Part shown: piece after piece, positions 16,689 through 25,612 of the stretch
How the letters are laid out: each line of letters opens with the position of its first letter
Numbering within the stretch: position 1 is the stretch's first letter
DNA from: Microbispora oryzae
GTDB lineage: Bacteria; Actinomycetota; Actinomycetes; Streptosporangiales; Streptosporangiaceae
Reading direction: 5' to 3'
NCBI RefSeq assembly: GCF_017896165.1
Contig: NZ_JAFCNB010000011.1
Span: forward strand, 1 to 64,000
Length of the DNA stretch: 64,000 nucleotides
Position numbers and translations under genes: made by a program
Notes under the pieces: generated by a model
What the model was told of the DNA's origin: nothing
The model's input: the letters and a program-made list of their open reading frames with translations, nothing else
The model's database searches: none

Positions 16689-17837
16689 ATGAGAGCCGCG
16701 CGGAAGATCCGGATGCTCGTCACCGGGGGCGGGACCGGCGGGCACACCTACCCCGCGCTCACGACCCTCACGGCCGTACGGCAGCACGCCGCCGCACAGG
16801 GCCGCGATGTGGACGTGCTGTGGGTGGGCACGGCGGACGGGCTGGAAGCACGTATCGCCGCGGAGCAGCACATCCCGTTCAAGGCGATCAGCGCGGGCAA
16901 GGTCAGACGATCACCCAACCTGCGTGAGCTCGGCCGGAACGTGATCGATCTTTTCAAGATCCCGATCGGCGTTCTGCAGGCGGCCGGCATAGCCGCCCGC
17001 TACCGGCCGGATGTGGTGTTGTCGACGGGAGGGTATGTCTGCGTGCCCCTCGGCCTCGCCGCTCGCCTTCTCGGCCGCCCGCTGGTCATGCACGAGCAGA
17101 TCACCTCACTCGGCCTCGCCAACCGCATCCTGGCCAGGGTCGCCACGACGGTCGCGCTCACCCACCCGACCTCCATCGACCATCTCCCTCAGCGGGTGCG
17201 CGCACGGGCCGTGGTCACGGGCAACCCCATCCGTCCCCAGCTCCTGTACGGAAACCCGGTCCGGGCGCACGAGCGGTACGGCCTGGCCCCGGATCTGCCG
17301 CTCGTCTACGTGACGGGCGGCGCCCAGGGCAGCCGGCAGATCAACACCCTGATCGAGCGGATCCTGCCCACATTGCTCACCCGTGCCCAGGTGCTCCACC
17401 AGTGCGGCCGGGACTGGATCGGCCACCTCGGCGAGGTCGCCGCCGATCTCCCCGCCGAGATCGGCGCGCGTTACCACCCCACGGCGTACGTCGGCGAGGA
17501 GCTTGCTGACGTGTATGCCGCCGCGGACGTCGTCGTCTCCCGCAGTGGCGCGGGAACCGTGGCCGAGCTGGTCGCGGTCGGAAAACCGTCCGTGCTCATT
17601 CCACTCGTCCCCGCCGCCGGGGACGAGCAGCGCGACAGCGCCCGCTACCTTGTCGGCGCCGGGGCCGCTCGCGCCCTGCTGGAACCCGACCCGACCCCTC
17701 AGCAACTCCTCGCCGAACTCGACGAGCTTCTCCTCGACGCGGGCCTCCGAGCGCGCATGACCAAAGCCGCCAGAGCCCTCGGCCGGCCCGATGCCGCCGA
17801 CGCGCTCGCCCAGGTGATCCTCGACCAGGCGAAGTAG
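16689..17837 (+). CDS. MurG-like glycosyltransferase (GT28)
   Basis: The 382-residue protein has the MurG fold. The N-terminal acceptor/diphosphate loop is GGGTGGHTYPALT (residues about 12-24), followed by VLSTGGYVCVPLGLAARLLG and the nucleotide-binding half with VTGGAQGSRQIN, SRSGAGTVAELVAVGKPSVLIP and the downstream glutamine region. MurG adds GlcNAc from UDP-GlcNAc to lipid I on the inner membrane face. The gene stands alone, away from any dcw division/cell-wall cluster, so it is probably a paralogue used for another lipid-linked sugar or for sporulation wall, not the housekeeping enzyme. ATG 16689 follows AAGGAGGAG. Confidence 0.85.
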   Translation: MRAARKIRMLVTGGGTGGHTYPALTTLTAVRQHAAAQGRDVDVLWVGTADGLEARIAAEQHIPFKAISAGKVRRSPNLRELGRNVIDLFKIPIGVLQAAGIAARYRPDVVLSTGGYVCVPLGLAARLLGRPLVMHEQITSLGLANRILARVATTVALTHPTSIDHLPQRVRARAVVTGNPIRPQLLYGNPVRAHERYGLAPDLPLVYVTGGAQGSRQINTLIERILPTLLTRAQVLHQCGRDWIGHLGEVAADLPAEIGARYHPTAYVGEELADVYAAADVVVSRSGAGTVAELVAVGKPSVLIPLVPAAGDEQRDSARYLVGAGAARALLEPDPTPQQLLAELDELLLDAGLRARMTKAARALGRPDAADALAQVILDQAK

Positions 17838-17916
17838 ACACCATGCACGTACTCATCGGAGTCCTCGGCGCGACCATGCCGGGCGGGAGCCGTTCGCCTG
17901 GACTGGTTGTGCGGGG

Positions 17917-18924
17917 TCAGCTTCGATCGCGCGGCACAAAAAGGATCTTGCCGGAGCGCTCGGCCTTGGCTGCGTGGGCCAGGGCGGCGCGGTGGTCTTC
18001 CAGGGGATATGTGGCCTCGACCGGCGCCGTAAGCACGCCCTGCTCGACCAGGTCGGCCAACTCGGTGTACACGATCTCCAGTTCCTTGCGCGGGGTGTCG
18101 CGAATCCAGTTGAGGATGAAGAAGGCACGCAGGACGATGCCGCGGTAGATCAGGTCACCCACGGGGACGGAGGGCGCCTGTCCGGTGGCCGCCGCGAAGG
18201 TGACCACCGTGCCGCCGTCCTCCAGCGACCGCACCAGTGCGGCGGTCTGCTCAGGGTCGGTGGTGCCTTCCAGCGCCAGCCGCAACCGCTCGCCTCCCAA
18301 TGCGGCGGAGATGCGCTCGCCCAGGTCGGCACCGTCGACGACGACGGCGTCCGCGCCGAGGGCGCGGACCTGCTCGGCTGCCGACTCCCGCCTCACAACG
18401 GCCAGGGTCCTGATCCCGGCCCGCTTGGCGAGGGCGATGACGTAGTTGCCGACCGCGGAGTTGGCCAGGTTCAGGCCGATCCAGTCGCCGGGCCGCAGCG
18501 TCGCGTAGTCGTGGAGCAGCGCGTAGGCCGTCGCGGGATTGACGGGCAGCATCGCGAGCTGCAAGGCATCCGCCTGGTTCGTGACGGGGAGTGGGACGAC
18601 GGTGCTTGCCGGAACCACGACCTGGTCGGTCCACGTGCCCTGGACGAAGGTGGGCAGGATGAGGACACGTCGGCCGACCAGCGTCTGGTCCACGTCTTCG
18701 CCGGCCCGAATGACGCGCCCGACGCCCTCGGCGCCCAGGGGTTGCGGCAGCCGCGGTTGGGCGGAGAACCAGCCCATGGTGAACAACAGGTCCGCGTTGT
18801 TGACAGGCGCCGCGTCCACTTCGACCAGCACGTCGCCCGGGGCGAGGTGCAGGTCCGGGTTTTCGGCGAGGGTGACGGTGTCCTGGAGATCGCCGCCGAC
18901 GGCGGTGAGAACGAGCCGGCTCAT
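17917..18924 (-). CDS. Medium-chain zinc-independent dehydrogenase/reductase (enoyl reductase-like)
   Basis: The 335-residue protein is a GroES-like plus Rossmann medium-chain reductase. Zinc-ligand cysteines are absent, and the nucleotide fold reads LNLANSAVGNYVIALAKRAG, as in the MECR/ETR trans-2-enoyl thioester reductase branch. An NADPH-preferring arginine pair (VVRRES) follows beta-2. The likely activity is reduction of an enoyl thioester or a quinone-like substrate. It is divergent from the CGNR regulator gene with 119 bases between. Whether that regulator controls it is unknown. Confidence 0.85.
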   Translation of the reverse strand: MSRLVLTAVGGDLQDTVTLAENPDLHLAPGDVLVEVDAAPVNNADLLFTMGWFSAQPRLPQPLGAEGVGRVIRAGEDVDQTLVGRRVLILPTFVQGTWTDQVVVPASTVVPLPVTNQADALQLAMLPVNPATAYALLHDYATLRPGDWIGLNLANSAVGNYVIALAKRAGIRTLAVVRRESAAEQVRALGADAVVVDGADLGERISAALGGERLRLALEGTTDPEQTAALVRSLEDGGTVVTFAAATGQAPSVPVGDLIYRGIVLRAFFILNWIRDTPRKELEIVYTELADLVEQGVLTAPVEATYPLEDHRAALAHAAKAERSGKILFVPRDRS

Positions 18925-19043
18925 AACGGTAGCCCTTCACTCAGGTAATGGTCTTTGCTGTTTTGGCGATGTCGGTTCTAGCACGACCCTCCGGGGCGTG
19001 TAAAGGTCTTCCGCGAACGACCATGTCGCTCTATGCTGGGGGC

Positions 19044-19613
19044 ATGGCCAGCCAGGAGACGACGGACGCGGTGCAGCGGCAGGTACCCGCTCTCGCGGAC
19101 GCGGTCGTGGAACTGGTGAACTCACGTCCGCACGCCACTCCGCCGACTCCGGACACGCTCGCGGACCCCGAGATCGCAGAACGGATATTGCGCCCGTTCC
19201 GTGGACCGGATCAGCCCGCCCTGTCGCAGGGCGACATCGCCCAGCTGCGCGACCTGCGGGACAGCTTGGTCGATGTCGTCTCCCAGCCCGGCACCGAAGC
19301 GGCGCAGGAGGCGTGGGCCGGAGTGAACCAGTCGGCCGCCACGTCGGCGTTCCGACACGTCTTCGACGGCGACGGGCGCGTCGCCCTGCTGCAGGTGTCC
19401 GGTCCGTCGGTCGTGGGCGCCGTCATCCGCGCCGTCGCGGAACTGGTCGCGCAGGGACAGTTCTCACGTGTCCGCATCTGCGCCAACGCGGAGTGCTCGC
19501 ACGCTTTCTACGACACCACGCGTAGTCGCACCCAGCGGTGGCACTCCTACGAGGTGTGCGGGAATCGGGCCAACGTGGCCGCGTACCGGGCACGGGCCCG
19601 ACGCTCGACGTGA
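19044..19613 (+). CDS. CGNR zinc-finger / ABATE-domain regulator
   Basis: The 189-residue protein ends in the CGNR zinc-finger signature: CANAECSHAFYDTTRSRTQR followed by VCGNRANVAAYRARARR. It carries an ABATE-type N-terminal domain predicted to bind small ligands. Such proteins are putative stress-linked transcription regulators in actinobacteria. I chose ATG 19044, with GGGGG just before it; the open frame starts earlier at 18948 without support. It is divergent from the medium-chain reductase, a plausible target. Confidence 0.85.
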   Translation: MASQETTDAVQRQVPALADAVVELVNSRPHATPPTPDTLADPEIAERILRPFRGPDQPALSQGDIAQLRDLRDSLVDVVSQPGTEAAQEAWAGVNQSAATSAFRHVFDGDGRVALLQVSGPSVVGAVIRAVAELVAQGQFSRVRICANAECSHAFYDTTRSRTQRWHSYEVCGNRANVAAYRARARRST

Positions 19614-19640
19614 GACCGCGTCAGGCGGCGCACGGAAGTT

Positions 19641-20375
19641 TCAGAACGACATCAGGTCGAAGGCGTCCACGGTGCGGAAGCCGATGCCGCGGTAGACCGA
19701 TTCGCCGGCGGCGGTCGAGGTGAGGGCGGCCGTGCGTACGCCCCGCTCGCGGGCCAGATCGAGGGCGGCCCTGGTCATGGCGGTGCCGATGCCACGCCGG
19801 CGATGTTCGGGCTGGGTGCCGATGAAGTACAGCGTGAGCAGGTCATGGCTGAGCCACGCGACGGCCGTGCCGGCGATCTGACCGTCGTCGAGGCGGCCGG
19901 CCAGCCTGATCACCGTACCGTCGCCGGAGAATGCCCTTTCCCGCTCGATCGCCCGGGCCACGCCGTCCGGACTGATTCCGGACACCCGGCCGTAGGCGGG
20001 GACGAATTCGACCAGGTCGGTGGTCTCTGTGATGTGCAACCCGGGCGGCGTGGGCGCGGAGGCCGCCTTGTCGATCGCCACGGTCATGATCGGCATGCGG
20101 GCGAGCCGGACAGCGCCGCGAGACAGCAGTGCGTCCGCGGTGCCGGCGTCGCTGTCCGGGCCGACCCACCAGATTCGGGGTACGCCGTCGAGACGGTGGC
20201 GGGCCTCGGCGAGCGCCTCCTGCGGGGCGCGCCCGCTCACGCGCAGCACGCCGTTGAGCGGCGCGTGTGGCACCTCGCTGCGGTAGATCGGCAAGTCGCG
20301 GCTCGCGGGGGCCCCGATGTTCCAGCCGAGGAGGTACGCGCGGTGCGCCGCGAGCGATCTTTCAAGCGATTCCAC
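19641..20375 (-). CDS. GNAT-family N-acetyltransferase
   Basis: The 244-residue protein carries a C-terminal GNAT domain. The acetyl-CoA pyrophosphate loop reads PEHRRRGIGTAMTRAALDLA, and the terminal strand GFRTVDAFDLMSF closes the fold. The N-terminal 100 residues resemble the non-catalytic half of tandem or extended GNAT proteins. The acceptor is not predictable. A GTG at 20375 is used because the protein is collinear with related acetyltransferases from there. It follows another acetyltransferase gene on the same strand after a 63-base gap. Confidence 0.85.
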   Translation of the reverse strand: MESLERSLAAHRAYLLGWNIGAPASRDLPIYRSEVPHAPLNGVLRVSGRAPQEALAEARHRLDGVPRIWWVGPDSDAGTADALLSRGAVRLARMPIMTVAIDKAASAPTPPGLHITETTDLVEFVPAYGRVSGISPDGVARAIERERAFSGDGTVIRLAGRLDDGQIAGTAVAWLSHDLLTLYFIGTQPEHRRRGIGTAMTRAALDLARERGVRTAALTSTAAGESVYRGIGFRTVDAFDLMSF

Positions 20376-20438
20376 CAGGACGACGTTAGCCGGAGGCGTA
20401 GCAGGGCATGAGTCGGGGCCCGTCGGCGTACACCCAGG

Positions 20439-21281
20439 TCAGACCTGCACTATCCGGTAGTCCGAGACCGGTTGGTAGCCGATGCGCTGATAGAGCCTGT
20501 TGCTCGTGGGGTTCGACACATCGGTGAAGAGGAGTACGTGTGCCGCGCCGCTCTCCTGCGCGGCCCTGGACACGGCCATGGTGACAGCGGCGCCGTAGCC
20601 CTGCCCACGGTGGTCGGGCGAGGTGTAGACGGGCGTGATGCGCGCCATGCCTGCCACGGCGGGGGTGGTGGCGGCCATGGCGACCACTTCGCCCCCGACC
20701 TCCCACAGTCGCCACCCGTGCCGAGCTATCCGCTCGTCGATGAACGTGTCGAGGTCCACCCCCAGAGGGCCGGCTTCCGCGATGAAGCTCGTGCACCAGG
20801 CGTGCAGAAGGTCCCGATCTCCGGCGGTCGCCACGCGGGACTTGCCCGGAACTGCGAGGCTCGGAGATACGACCTGTTCCAGACGGTACAGGCGAAGGTG
20901 AAGTCTGCTCTCCAGGGTTGACCCTGTGGCCGTCTTCCATGCCTGCGAGAAGAGGCCGATCGTCGCGTCGTCGGCCATCAGCCCTCTGAAGGGGTGGTCA
21001 CCGGCGGAGAGCAACTGGGCCAGGTCCGTACACGCGGCGCCGGAAAGGCGACTGGCCGCCAGTATGTGTGGCGGCATCCACACGAAAGCGGCTGTCGTAC
21101 GGTTCTCCCCTTGGTCTCGCCACCATCCCAGAACCGCAGGCGGCATCGCGCTGCCGGAGCGAAGGCGCTCAATCGTGTCGAGTCCGGACAGCAGCATGGT
21201 GTGCAGGTCAGGACGCGACGCGACGAACGCTCCCGCCTCGGCATGGAAAACGTCAGGTCTGTCCGTGATGTGCCAAGCCAT
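20439..21281 (-). CDS. GNAT-family N-acetyltransferase
   Basis: The 280-residue protein has an unassigned N-terminal helical half and a C-terminal GNAT domain. The acetyl-CoA loop is PDHRGQGYGAAVTMAVSRAA, and the end DVSNPTSNRLYQRIGYQPVS is characteristic of the family. The acceptor substrate is unknown. ATG 21281 is preceded by an AGGAGA element. It lies immediately downstream of a TetR C-terminal remnant on the same strand (12-base gap), so an original TetR-GNAT operon was probably truncated. Confidence 0.87.
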   Translation of the reverse strand: MAWHITDRPDVFHAEAGAFVASRPDLHTMLLSGLDTIERLRSGSAMPPAVLGWWRDQGENRTTAAFVWMPPHILAASRLSGAACTDLAQLLSAGDHPFRGLMADDATIGLFSQAWKTATGSTLESRLHLRLYRLEQVVSPSLAVPGKSRVATAGDRDLLHAWCTSFIAEAGPLGVDLDTFIDERIARHGWRLWEVGGEVVAMAATTPAVAGMARITPVYTSPDHRGQGYGAAVTMAVSRAAQESGAAHVLLFTDVSNPTSNRLYQRIGYQPVSDYRIVQV

Positions 21282-21293
21282 GGATCAGGTCTC

Positions 21294-21513
21294 CTAGTTA
21301 CGCGACTTCTGGCGCTGTGGTTGTGTGCGGAGTCCGTCCAGTATGAGCGCGAGCATGCGTGGGGATCGGTCTTCGGGTCTGGAGGCGGCACGCCAGAGAG
21401 CGCCGGTGAGCTGGAGGAAGTCGCCGGGGTGGGCGTCCACGCGGATGCTGCCGTCCTGCTTGCCGGCGTCGAGGAGCTCCGTGATGGCGGCGACGACCGG
21501 CCCACCGCGTTAT
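21294..21513 (-). pseudogene. C-terminal remnant of a TetR-family regulator
   Basis: The reverse strand encodes GPVVAAITELLDAGKQDGSI, then DFLQLTGALWRAASRPEDRS and MLALILDGLRTQ, ending in TAG at 21294-21296. This is the C-terminal ligand-domain end of a TetR regulator of the type with GALWR in the last helix. The DNA-binding domain and most of the ligand domain are absent, and the match stops abruptly near 21513. Confidence 0.68.
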
Positions 21514-21645
21514 GCGGAGAACTCTCCAGATACTTTAGAGGGGCATCATGCGCTCCATCAAACGTGGCACCACCGGCCTCGACCAGATCGACGACGCGGT
21601 GGCATCGCCGGATGTCGAGCTGACGGAGGACCCGGCGTGCCGTGC

Positions 21646-22359
21646 TCAGCCGCCCGCGCCAGGAGGAGCCGGCGGGGCGGCGTGGGGGAGCAGCCCGTCG
21701 ACGAACGCGCGGAGCCCCTGGCAGTAGGTGTCTCGTGCCGCCAGTGCGGGCCATCTGTCGCCGATGGCGGCCAGGTGCGGCACCTGGGAGGCGTCGAGGC
21801 CGCCGAAGAACGCGCCGCGGTCAGCCGGGTGCTCGTCGCCGGCCCGACGGCGGGCGGAGTGGGCGCGGACGAGGATCTCGCCGACGGTGTAGTACCAGAT
21901 GCCGCGGAAGACGTCGACGGCCTGTGCCTGTGTGCATCCGTGGTCGTGGGCCCCGGCCACGATGGCCTCGACCATCCACAGCGCCGATTCGTCGAGGAGG
22001 CCGACGAAACCGTCCACGGTCAGGACCTCCGCGGCCCACGGCCAGAACGCGAGGGCGTCGTGGAGCGCGGTGGCGGCGGCGACGACGCGATCCCGTGGCT
22101 CGCTGGGCAGCTGGGGGCGTTCGAGCTGTTCGACGTAATTGTTCAGCAGGAGGACCAGTAGGTCGTCCTTGTCCCGGATGTGGTGATAGAGGGTCGTCGC
22201 CCCGACGCCGAGCTCGGTGGCTAGCCGGCGGATGGTCAGCTTCTCCCAGCCGTCCCGGTCGATGAGCCTGCGGGCCGCCGCCACTATCTCCGTACGGGAG
22301 GTCACGCGCGGCCTGCCGGTGCGACCGTGTGACCCGGGCGGTGCGGGAGATCGGGGCAT
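21646..22359 (-). CDS. TetR-family repressor of the adjacent MFS pump
   Basis: The 237-residue regulator has a TetR helix-turn-helix (RLIDRDGWEKLTIRRLATEL, GVGATTLYHHIRDKDDLLVL) and a TetR_C_1-like ligand domain. It is divergent from a 14-helix MFS transporter, and the 135-bp gap carries a perfect 20-bp palindrome just before the transporter's start. This is the arrangement of TetR-controlled drug efflux pairs. ATG 22359 is used; there is no better ribosome site nearby. Confidence 0.9.
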   Translation of the reverse strand: MPRSPAPPGSHGRTGRPRVTSRTEIVAAARRLIDRDGWEKLTIRRLATELGVGATTLYHHIRDKDDLLVLLLNNYVEQLERPQLPSEPRDRVVAAATALHDALAFWPWAAEVLTVDGFVGLLDESALWMVEAIVAGAHDHGCTQAQAVDVFRGIWYYTVGEILVRAHSARRRAGDEHPADRGAFFGGLDASQVPHLAAIGDRWPALAARDTYCQGLRAFVDGLLPHAAPPAPPGAGG

Positions 22360-22448
22360 TGCCTCATCATGCCCGTTCTCCGTCCTCTGCCGTGAAAGCG
22401 GCGCCCGATCCGCCCTTACGTATTTCCCGGTGGCGGCTGCGATGCTAC

Positions 22449-22468
22449 TTTCGGAACATGTTCCGAAA
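22449..22468. promoter_or_regulatory. Perfect 20-bp palindrome, probable TetR operator
   Basis: TTTCGGAACA and TGTTCCGAAA are exact inverted repeats with no spacer. The site lies 26 bases before the MFS start codon in the TetR/MFS divergent gap. Confidence 0.78.
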
Positions 22469-22494
22469 ATCGATGGAGGGGGACGGAGCCCGCG

Positions 22495-24012
22495 ATGACA
22501 CATAACTCGGACGCCCGCCCGGGGCGCACCCTCGCCGCGGTGGCCGTCGTGCAGTTCATGGTGTCGCTGGACCTGTCGGTGGTGAACGTCGGACTTCCGC
22601 GGATCGCCGTCGGCCTCGGCTTCAGCGCGATGGGCCTGACCTGGGTGATCCATGCCTACGCGCTCACCTTCGGTGGGCTGCTCCTGCTGGGCGGCAAGGC
22701 CGCCGACCGGTACGGCCGCAGGCGGGTTCTGCTTCTCGGGCTCGGCGTGTTCGGGCTCGCCTCTCTCGCCGGCGGCTTCGCCCAGGTGCCCGGCCATCTG
22801 GTCGCCGCCCGCGCCGTACAGGGCATCGGGGCCGCCGCGGTGGCTCCGGCCGCCCTGGCGCTGCTGACCACGATGTTCCCCACGGGCAGGGCCCGCGTGC
22901 GCGCCTTTGGCGTGTGGAGCGCGATGAACGCCGCCGGGGGCGCCCTCGGCGTCCTGACCGGTGGCCTGCTCACCGAGTACGCCGGATGGCGCTGGGTGAT
23001 GTTCGTCAACGTGCCGATGGCCGTCTGTGCCCTGGCCCTGACCTGGCGCGGCGTCGCCGCGGACCCGCCGGCCGCCCCCGGCGGGCGGCCGGACGTGCTC
23101 GGCGCCCTCCTGGCCACGGCGGGCATGACGCTGCTGGTGTTCGGCGTCGTCCGCACCGACCGCTACGCGTGGACCTCGCCCGTCACCGTGACGACCCTGG
23201 CGGTCGCCGCCGCGCTGCTGGCCGCGTTCGTCTACGTCGAGCAGACCACCGGCCGTGCACCACTGATCAGGCTGGGCCTGTTCGCCAACCGCTCGGTGGC
23301 CGGCGCGAACGCCTACAACCTCCTGGTCGGCGCGGCCATGGCCTCGGCCTTCTACTTCGTGTCCCTCTACCTGCAACGGGTCCTCGGAACGGGACCGGCG
23401 CTGACCGGGGTCATGTTCGTGCCGTTCGCGCTCGGCGTGGTCGGAGGCTCCGTGCTCGCCGTCAAGCTTGGCTACCGTCTCGCGCCGCGGACTCTTCTCG
23501 TCGCCGGAGGGCTGCTCACCGCGACAGGCTTCGCGTGGTTCGGCCTGGTCAGTCCCGACGGCGCCTTCGCCACCGACATCCTGGGGCCCTCGATCGTCGC
23601 CAGCGTCGGCTTCGGACTCTGCCTGGGACCGGTGGTCTCCACCGCCACCGCAGGCGTCGCGCCCCACGAGACCGGCACCGCCTCCGGCCTGCTCAACAGC
23701 TCGCGGCAGATCGGCGCTTCACTCGGACTCGCGGCGCTCGGCACCGTCGCGAACAACCGCACCGGACCGGCCACGACGCCCGAGGCGCTCAACGACGGGT
23801 ACGCGCTCGGGCTGGCGGTGAGCGCCGCGCTTCTGCTCGTCGCCGTGCTCATCGCCCTCACCGTCCTGCGCCGGACCAGCCCATGCGTTGCCCCGGCGAG
23901 CAGCGGACCGGTCCGGCGGCAGTCACAAAGCGGCCAGCCGGTGCCGGCCCCGCGCCTCGTAGACGAGGGTGCCGGCGGCCACGAGGGCGACCACGGCACC
24001 GTAGACCAGTGA
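22495..24012 (+). CDS. MFS drug efflux transporter, DHA2 (EmrB/QacA) family
   Basis: The 505-residue protein has about 14 membrane helices. The DHA2 motif C-like stretch is ALGVLTGGLLTEYAGWRWVM, and the motif A loop GGKAADRYGRRRVLLLG follows helix 2. It should use the proton gradient to export hydrophobic compounds. The last 40 residues (after LTVLRRTS) are hydrophilic, proline- and glycine-rich, and overlap the 3' end of the convergent MFS gene by 90 bases, which suggests loss of an earlier stop codon. The divergent TetR and palindrome imply substrate-induced expression. Confidence 0.92.
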   Translation: MTHNSDARPGRTLAAVAVVQFMVSLDLSVVNVGLPRIAVGLGFSAMGLTWVIHAYALTFGGLLLLGGKAADRYGRRRVLLLGLGVFGLASLAGGFAQVPGHLVAARAVQGIGAAAVAPAALALLTTMFPTGRARVRAFGVWSAMNAAGGALGVLTGGLLTEYAGWRWVMFVNVPMAVCALALTWRGVAADPPAAPGGRPDVLGALLATAGMTLLVFGVVRTDRYAWTSPVTVTTLAVAAALLAAFVYVEQTTGRAPLIRLGLFANRSVAGANAYNLLVGAAMASAFYFVSLYLQRVLGTGPALTGVMFVPFALGVVGGSVLAVKLGYRLAPRTLLVAGGLLTATGFAWFGLVSPDGAFATDILGPSIVASVGFGLCLGPVVSTATAGVAPHETGTASGLLNSSRQIGASLGLAALGTVANNRTGPATTPEALNDGYALGLAVSAALLLVAVLIALTVLRRTSPCVAPASSGPVRRQSQSGQPVPAPRLVDEGAGGHEGDHGTVDQ

Positions 24013-25176
24013 GGTTCCCCGCAGGCCCTGCGTCGTGATGGCCACCCCGGCGATCAAGGCGGGGATACTGAAGGCCAGGTAGCTGAGCACGTAGATCGCC
24101 GAGATCAGCGCGGCTCGCTCATGCGGCTCCGCGAGCTGGCTGAGCGTACGGAAGGCACCCAGGTAGGCCGGACCCCATCCGACACCCGCGATGACCGCCG
24201 CCGCGACGAAGACCCACAGCGAAGACGACGCCACGGCGACGACAAGCAGGATCGTTCCGACGAGGAGCAGCAGCGTGCCCTCTCGCTGCATCCGCTCCGG
24301 TGCGTGCCGTCTGAGCAGGACGGACGCCGCCGCGGAGGCTACGGCGAGCGCGCCGAGCATGAGGCCGACCGCCGCGTGGTTGAGCTCGCCGAACACCGCG
24401 GTGAGCAGGGAGCCCCCAAGGGAGAAGATCAGCCCGCCGAGCATCCAGGTGGAGATCAGGACCGGGGCCGCGCGCAGGAACGCGCGCTTGGCCGCCGGGG
24501 GAACCTGCACCTGCGGGCGCAGCGCGGCGGCGGCGCCGGGGGTCCGTGCGACGGTTTCGGGGAGCACCGCCGTCGCGACGGCGAGAGCGACGAACGCCGC
24601 GGTGAGGACCGCGAAGATCAGCCGGGTCGGTTGCGGCGCATATTGGATCATGACGCCGCTCGCGATCGTACCGAGGCCCAGGCCGCCGGTGGCGGCCACG
24701 CCGTTGACGAGCGATCCCAGCCGCGAGCCGTCGGACGGTTGCAGGTCGAGCAGGTACGCTCCGAGCACGCCGACGGCGGCGCCGGTCGCCAGGCCCTGGA
24801 CGACGCGGGCGGCGAACAGGGCGGCGACGCCGTGCGCGTCGAGGAAGACGGCCATCGCGGCGGCTTCGGTGACGAGCGCCGCGGCGAGGACCGGGCGGCG
24901 GCCGAGGAAGTCGGAGAGCCGTCCCACGGTGAGCAGGCTGACCAGCAGTGCGAGCACGTACACCGAGAAGATCGCCGTGAGCGTGAGGGCGTTGAAGCCG
25001 AACTCGGCCTGGTACACCGGGTAGAGGGGGCTCGGCGCGCTCGACGCGGCCAGCAGGATGGCGGTGGTGCCCGCCACCAGCCAGAAGGCCGCGGCGCGCG
25101 GCAGCACCACGAGGCCGCGGCGTCGAGGAATGGGGGTGTCGAGAGCGGGCGGTGATTCCTGCCGCAGACTTGTCAT
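23923..25176 (-). CDS. MFS transporter
   Basis: From ATG 25176 the 417-residue protein has 12 predicted helices, a motif A loop LTVGRLSDFLGRRPVL after helix 2 and a second half with GWGPAYLGAFRTLSQL. It resembles sugar- or drug-efflux MFS members of actinobacteria. The substrate is unknown. It is divergent from an ArsR-type regulator with an 85-bp gap that contains a GTTCGA-N6-TCGAAC palindrome. The open frame continues upstream of 25176 through that operator and is not used. Confidence 0.87.
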   Translation of the reverse strand: MTSLRQESPPALDTPIPRRRGLVVLPRAAAFWLVAGTTAILLAASSAPSPLYPVYQAEFGFNALTLTAIFSVYVLALLVSLLTVGRLSDFLGRRPVLAAALVTEAAAMAVFLDAHGVAALFAARVVQGLATGAAVGVLGAYLLDLQPSDGSRLGSLVNGVAATGGLGLGTIASGVMIQYAPQPTRLIFAVLTAAFVALAVATAVLPETVARTPGAAAALRPQVQVPPAAKRAFLRAAPVLISTWMLGGLIFSLGGSLLTAVFGELNHAAVGLMLGALAVASAAASVLLRRHAPERMQREGTLLLLVGTILLVVAVASSSLWVFVAAAVIAGVGWGPAYLGAFRTLSQLAEPHERAALISAIYVLSYLAFSIPALIAGVAITTQGLRGTSLVYGAVVALVAAGTLVYEARGRHRLAAL

Positions 25177-25197
25177 GGTCGCTCCAACCGGCCTACC

Positions 25198-25215
25198 GTT
25201 CGAGTTGTATCGAAC
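25198..25215. promoter_or_regulatory. Palindrome in MFS/ArsR divergent gap
   Basis: GTTCGA and TCGAAC flank GTTGTA. The related half GGTCGAAC lies at the ArsR gene start. Position suggests an ArsR-family operator. Confidence 0.55.
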
Positions 25216-25261
25216 CGTTGCAACCAGACCGTACTGTCGATAGTTCCAAAAAGGTCGAACT

Positions 25262-25582
25262 GTGAGCGACGCCACAACGCGCAGGCTCCCCCACCCGGAG
25301 CTGGAAGACGTCGAGCTTCCCGCTGTCCTGTTCGCACTCAGCGACCCGATCCGGCTCGACCTCGTGCGGCAGCTCGCGACGCAAGGGTCGCTGACTGTGG
25401 CGCAGTGCCAGGCGACGGAGCCCGGTATGCCCAAGTCGACCTTCTCGTATCACCTGAAGACGTTGCGCGAAGCCGGCCTCATCCGCAACGAGCCCGCCGG
25501 TCGTCAGCGGACCGTCACGTTGCGCAAGGAAGAGGTCGACAAACGCTTTCCGGCGCTGCTCGACGCGGTCCTGTCGTCGTAG
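25262..25582 (+). CDS. ArsR/HTH_20-type winged-helix regulator
   Basis: The 106-residue protein is a single winged-helix domain: LFALSDPIRLDLVRQLATQG, a recognition helix in PKSTFSYHLKTLREAGLIRN, and the wing PAGRQRTVTLRKEEVD. No metal-binding CVC or DXHXX motif is present, so it does not look like a metal sensor. It is probably a small-molecule or redox responsive repressor of the divergent MFS gene. The start is GTG 25262. Confidence 0.86.
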   Translation: MSDATTRRLPHPELEDVELPAVLFALSDPIRLDLVRQLATQGSLTVAQCQATEPGMPKSTFSYHLKTLREAGLIRNEPAGRQRTVTLRKEEVDKRFPALLDAVLSS

Positions 25583-25612
25583 CCGAAGCGCGTCCGCTCC
25601 AGCCGCGAGGCG

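Noticed and set aside
21646-23667. Extended 673-codon version of the TetR gene
   Set aside because: The part upstream of 22359 is antisense to the MFS transporter and runs through the palindromic operator. Only the C-terminal 237 codons encode TetR.
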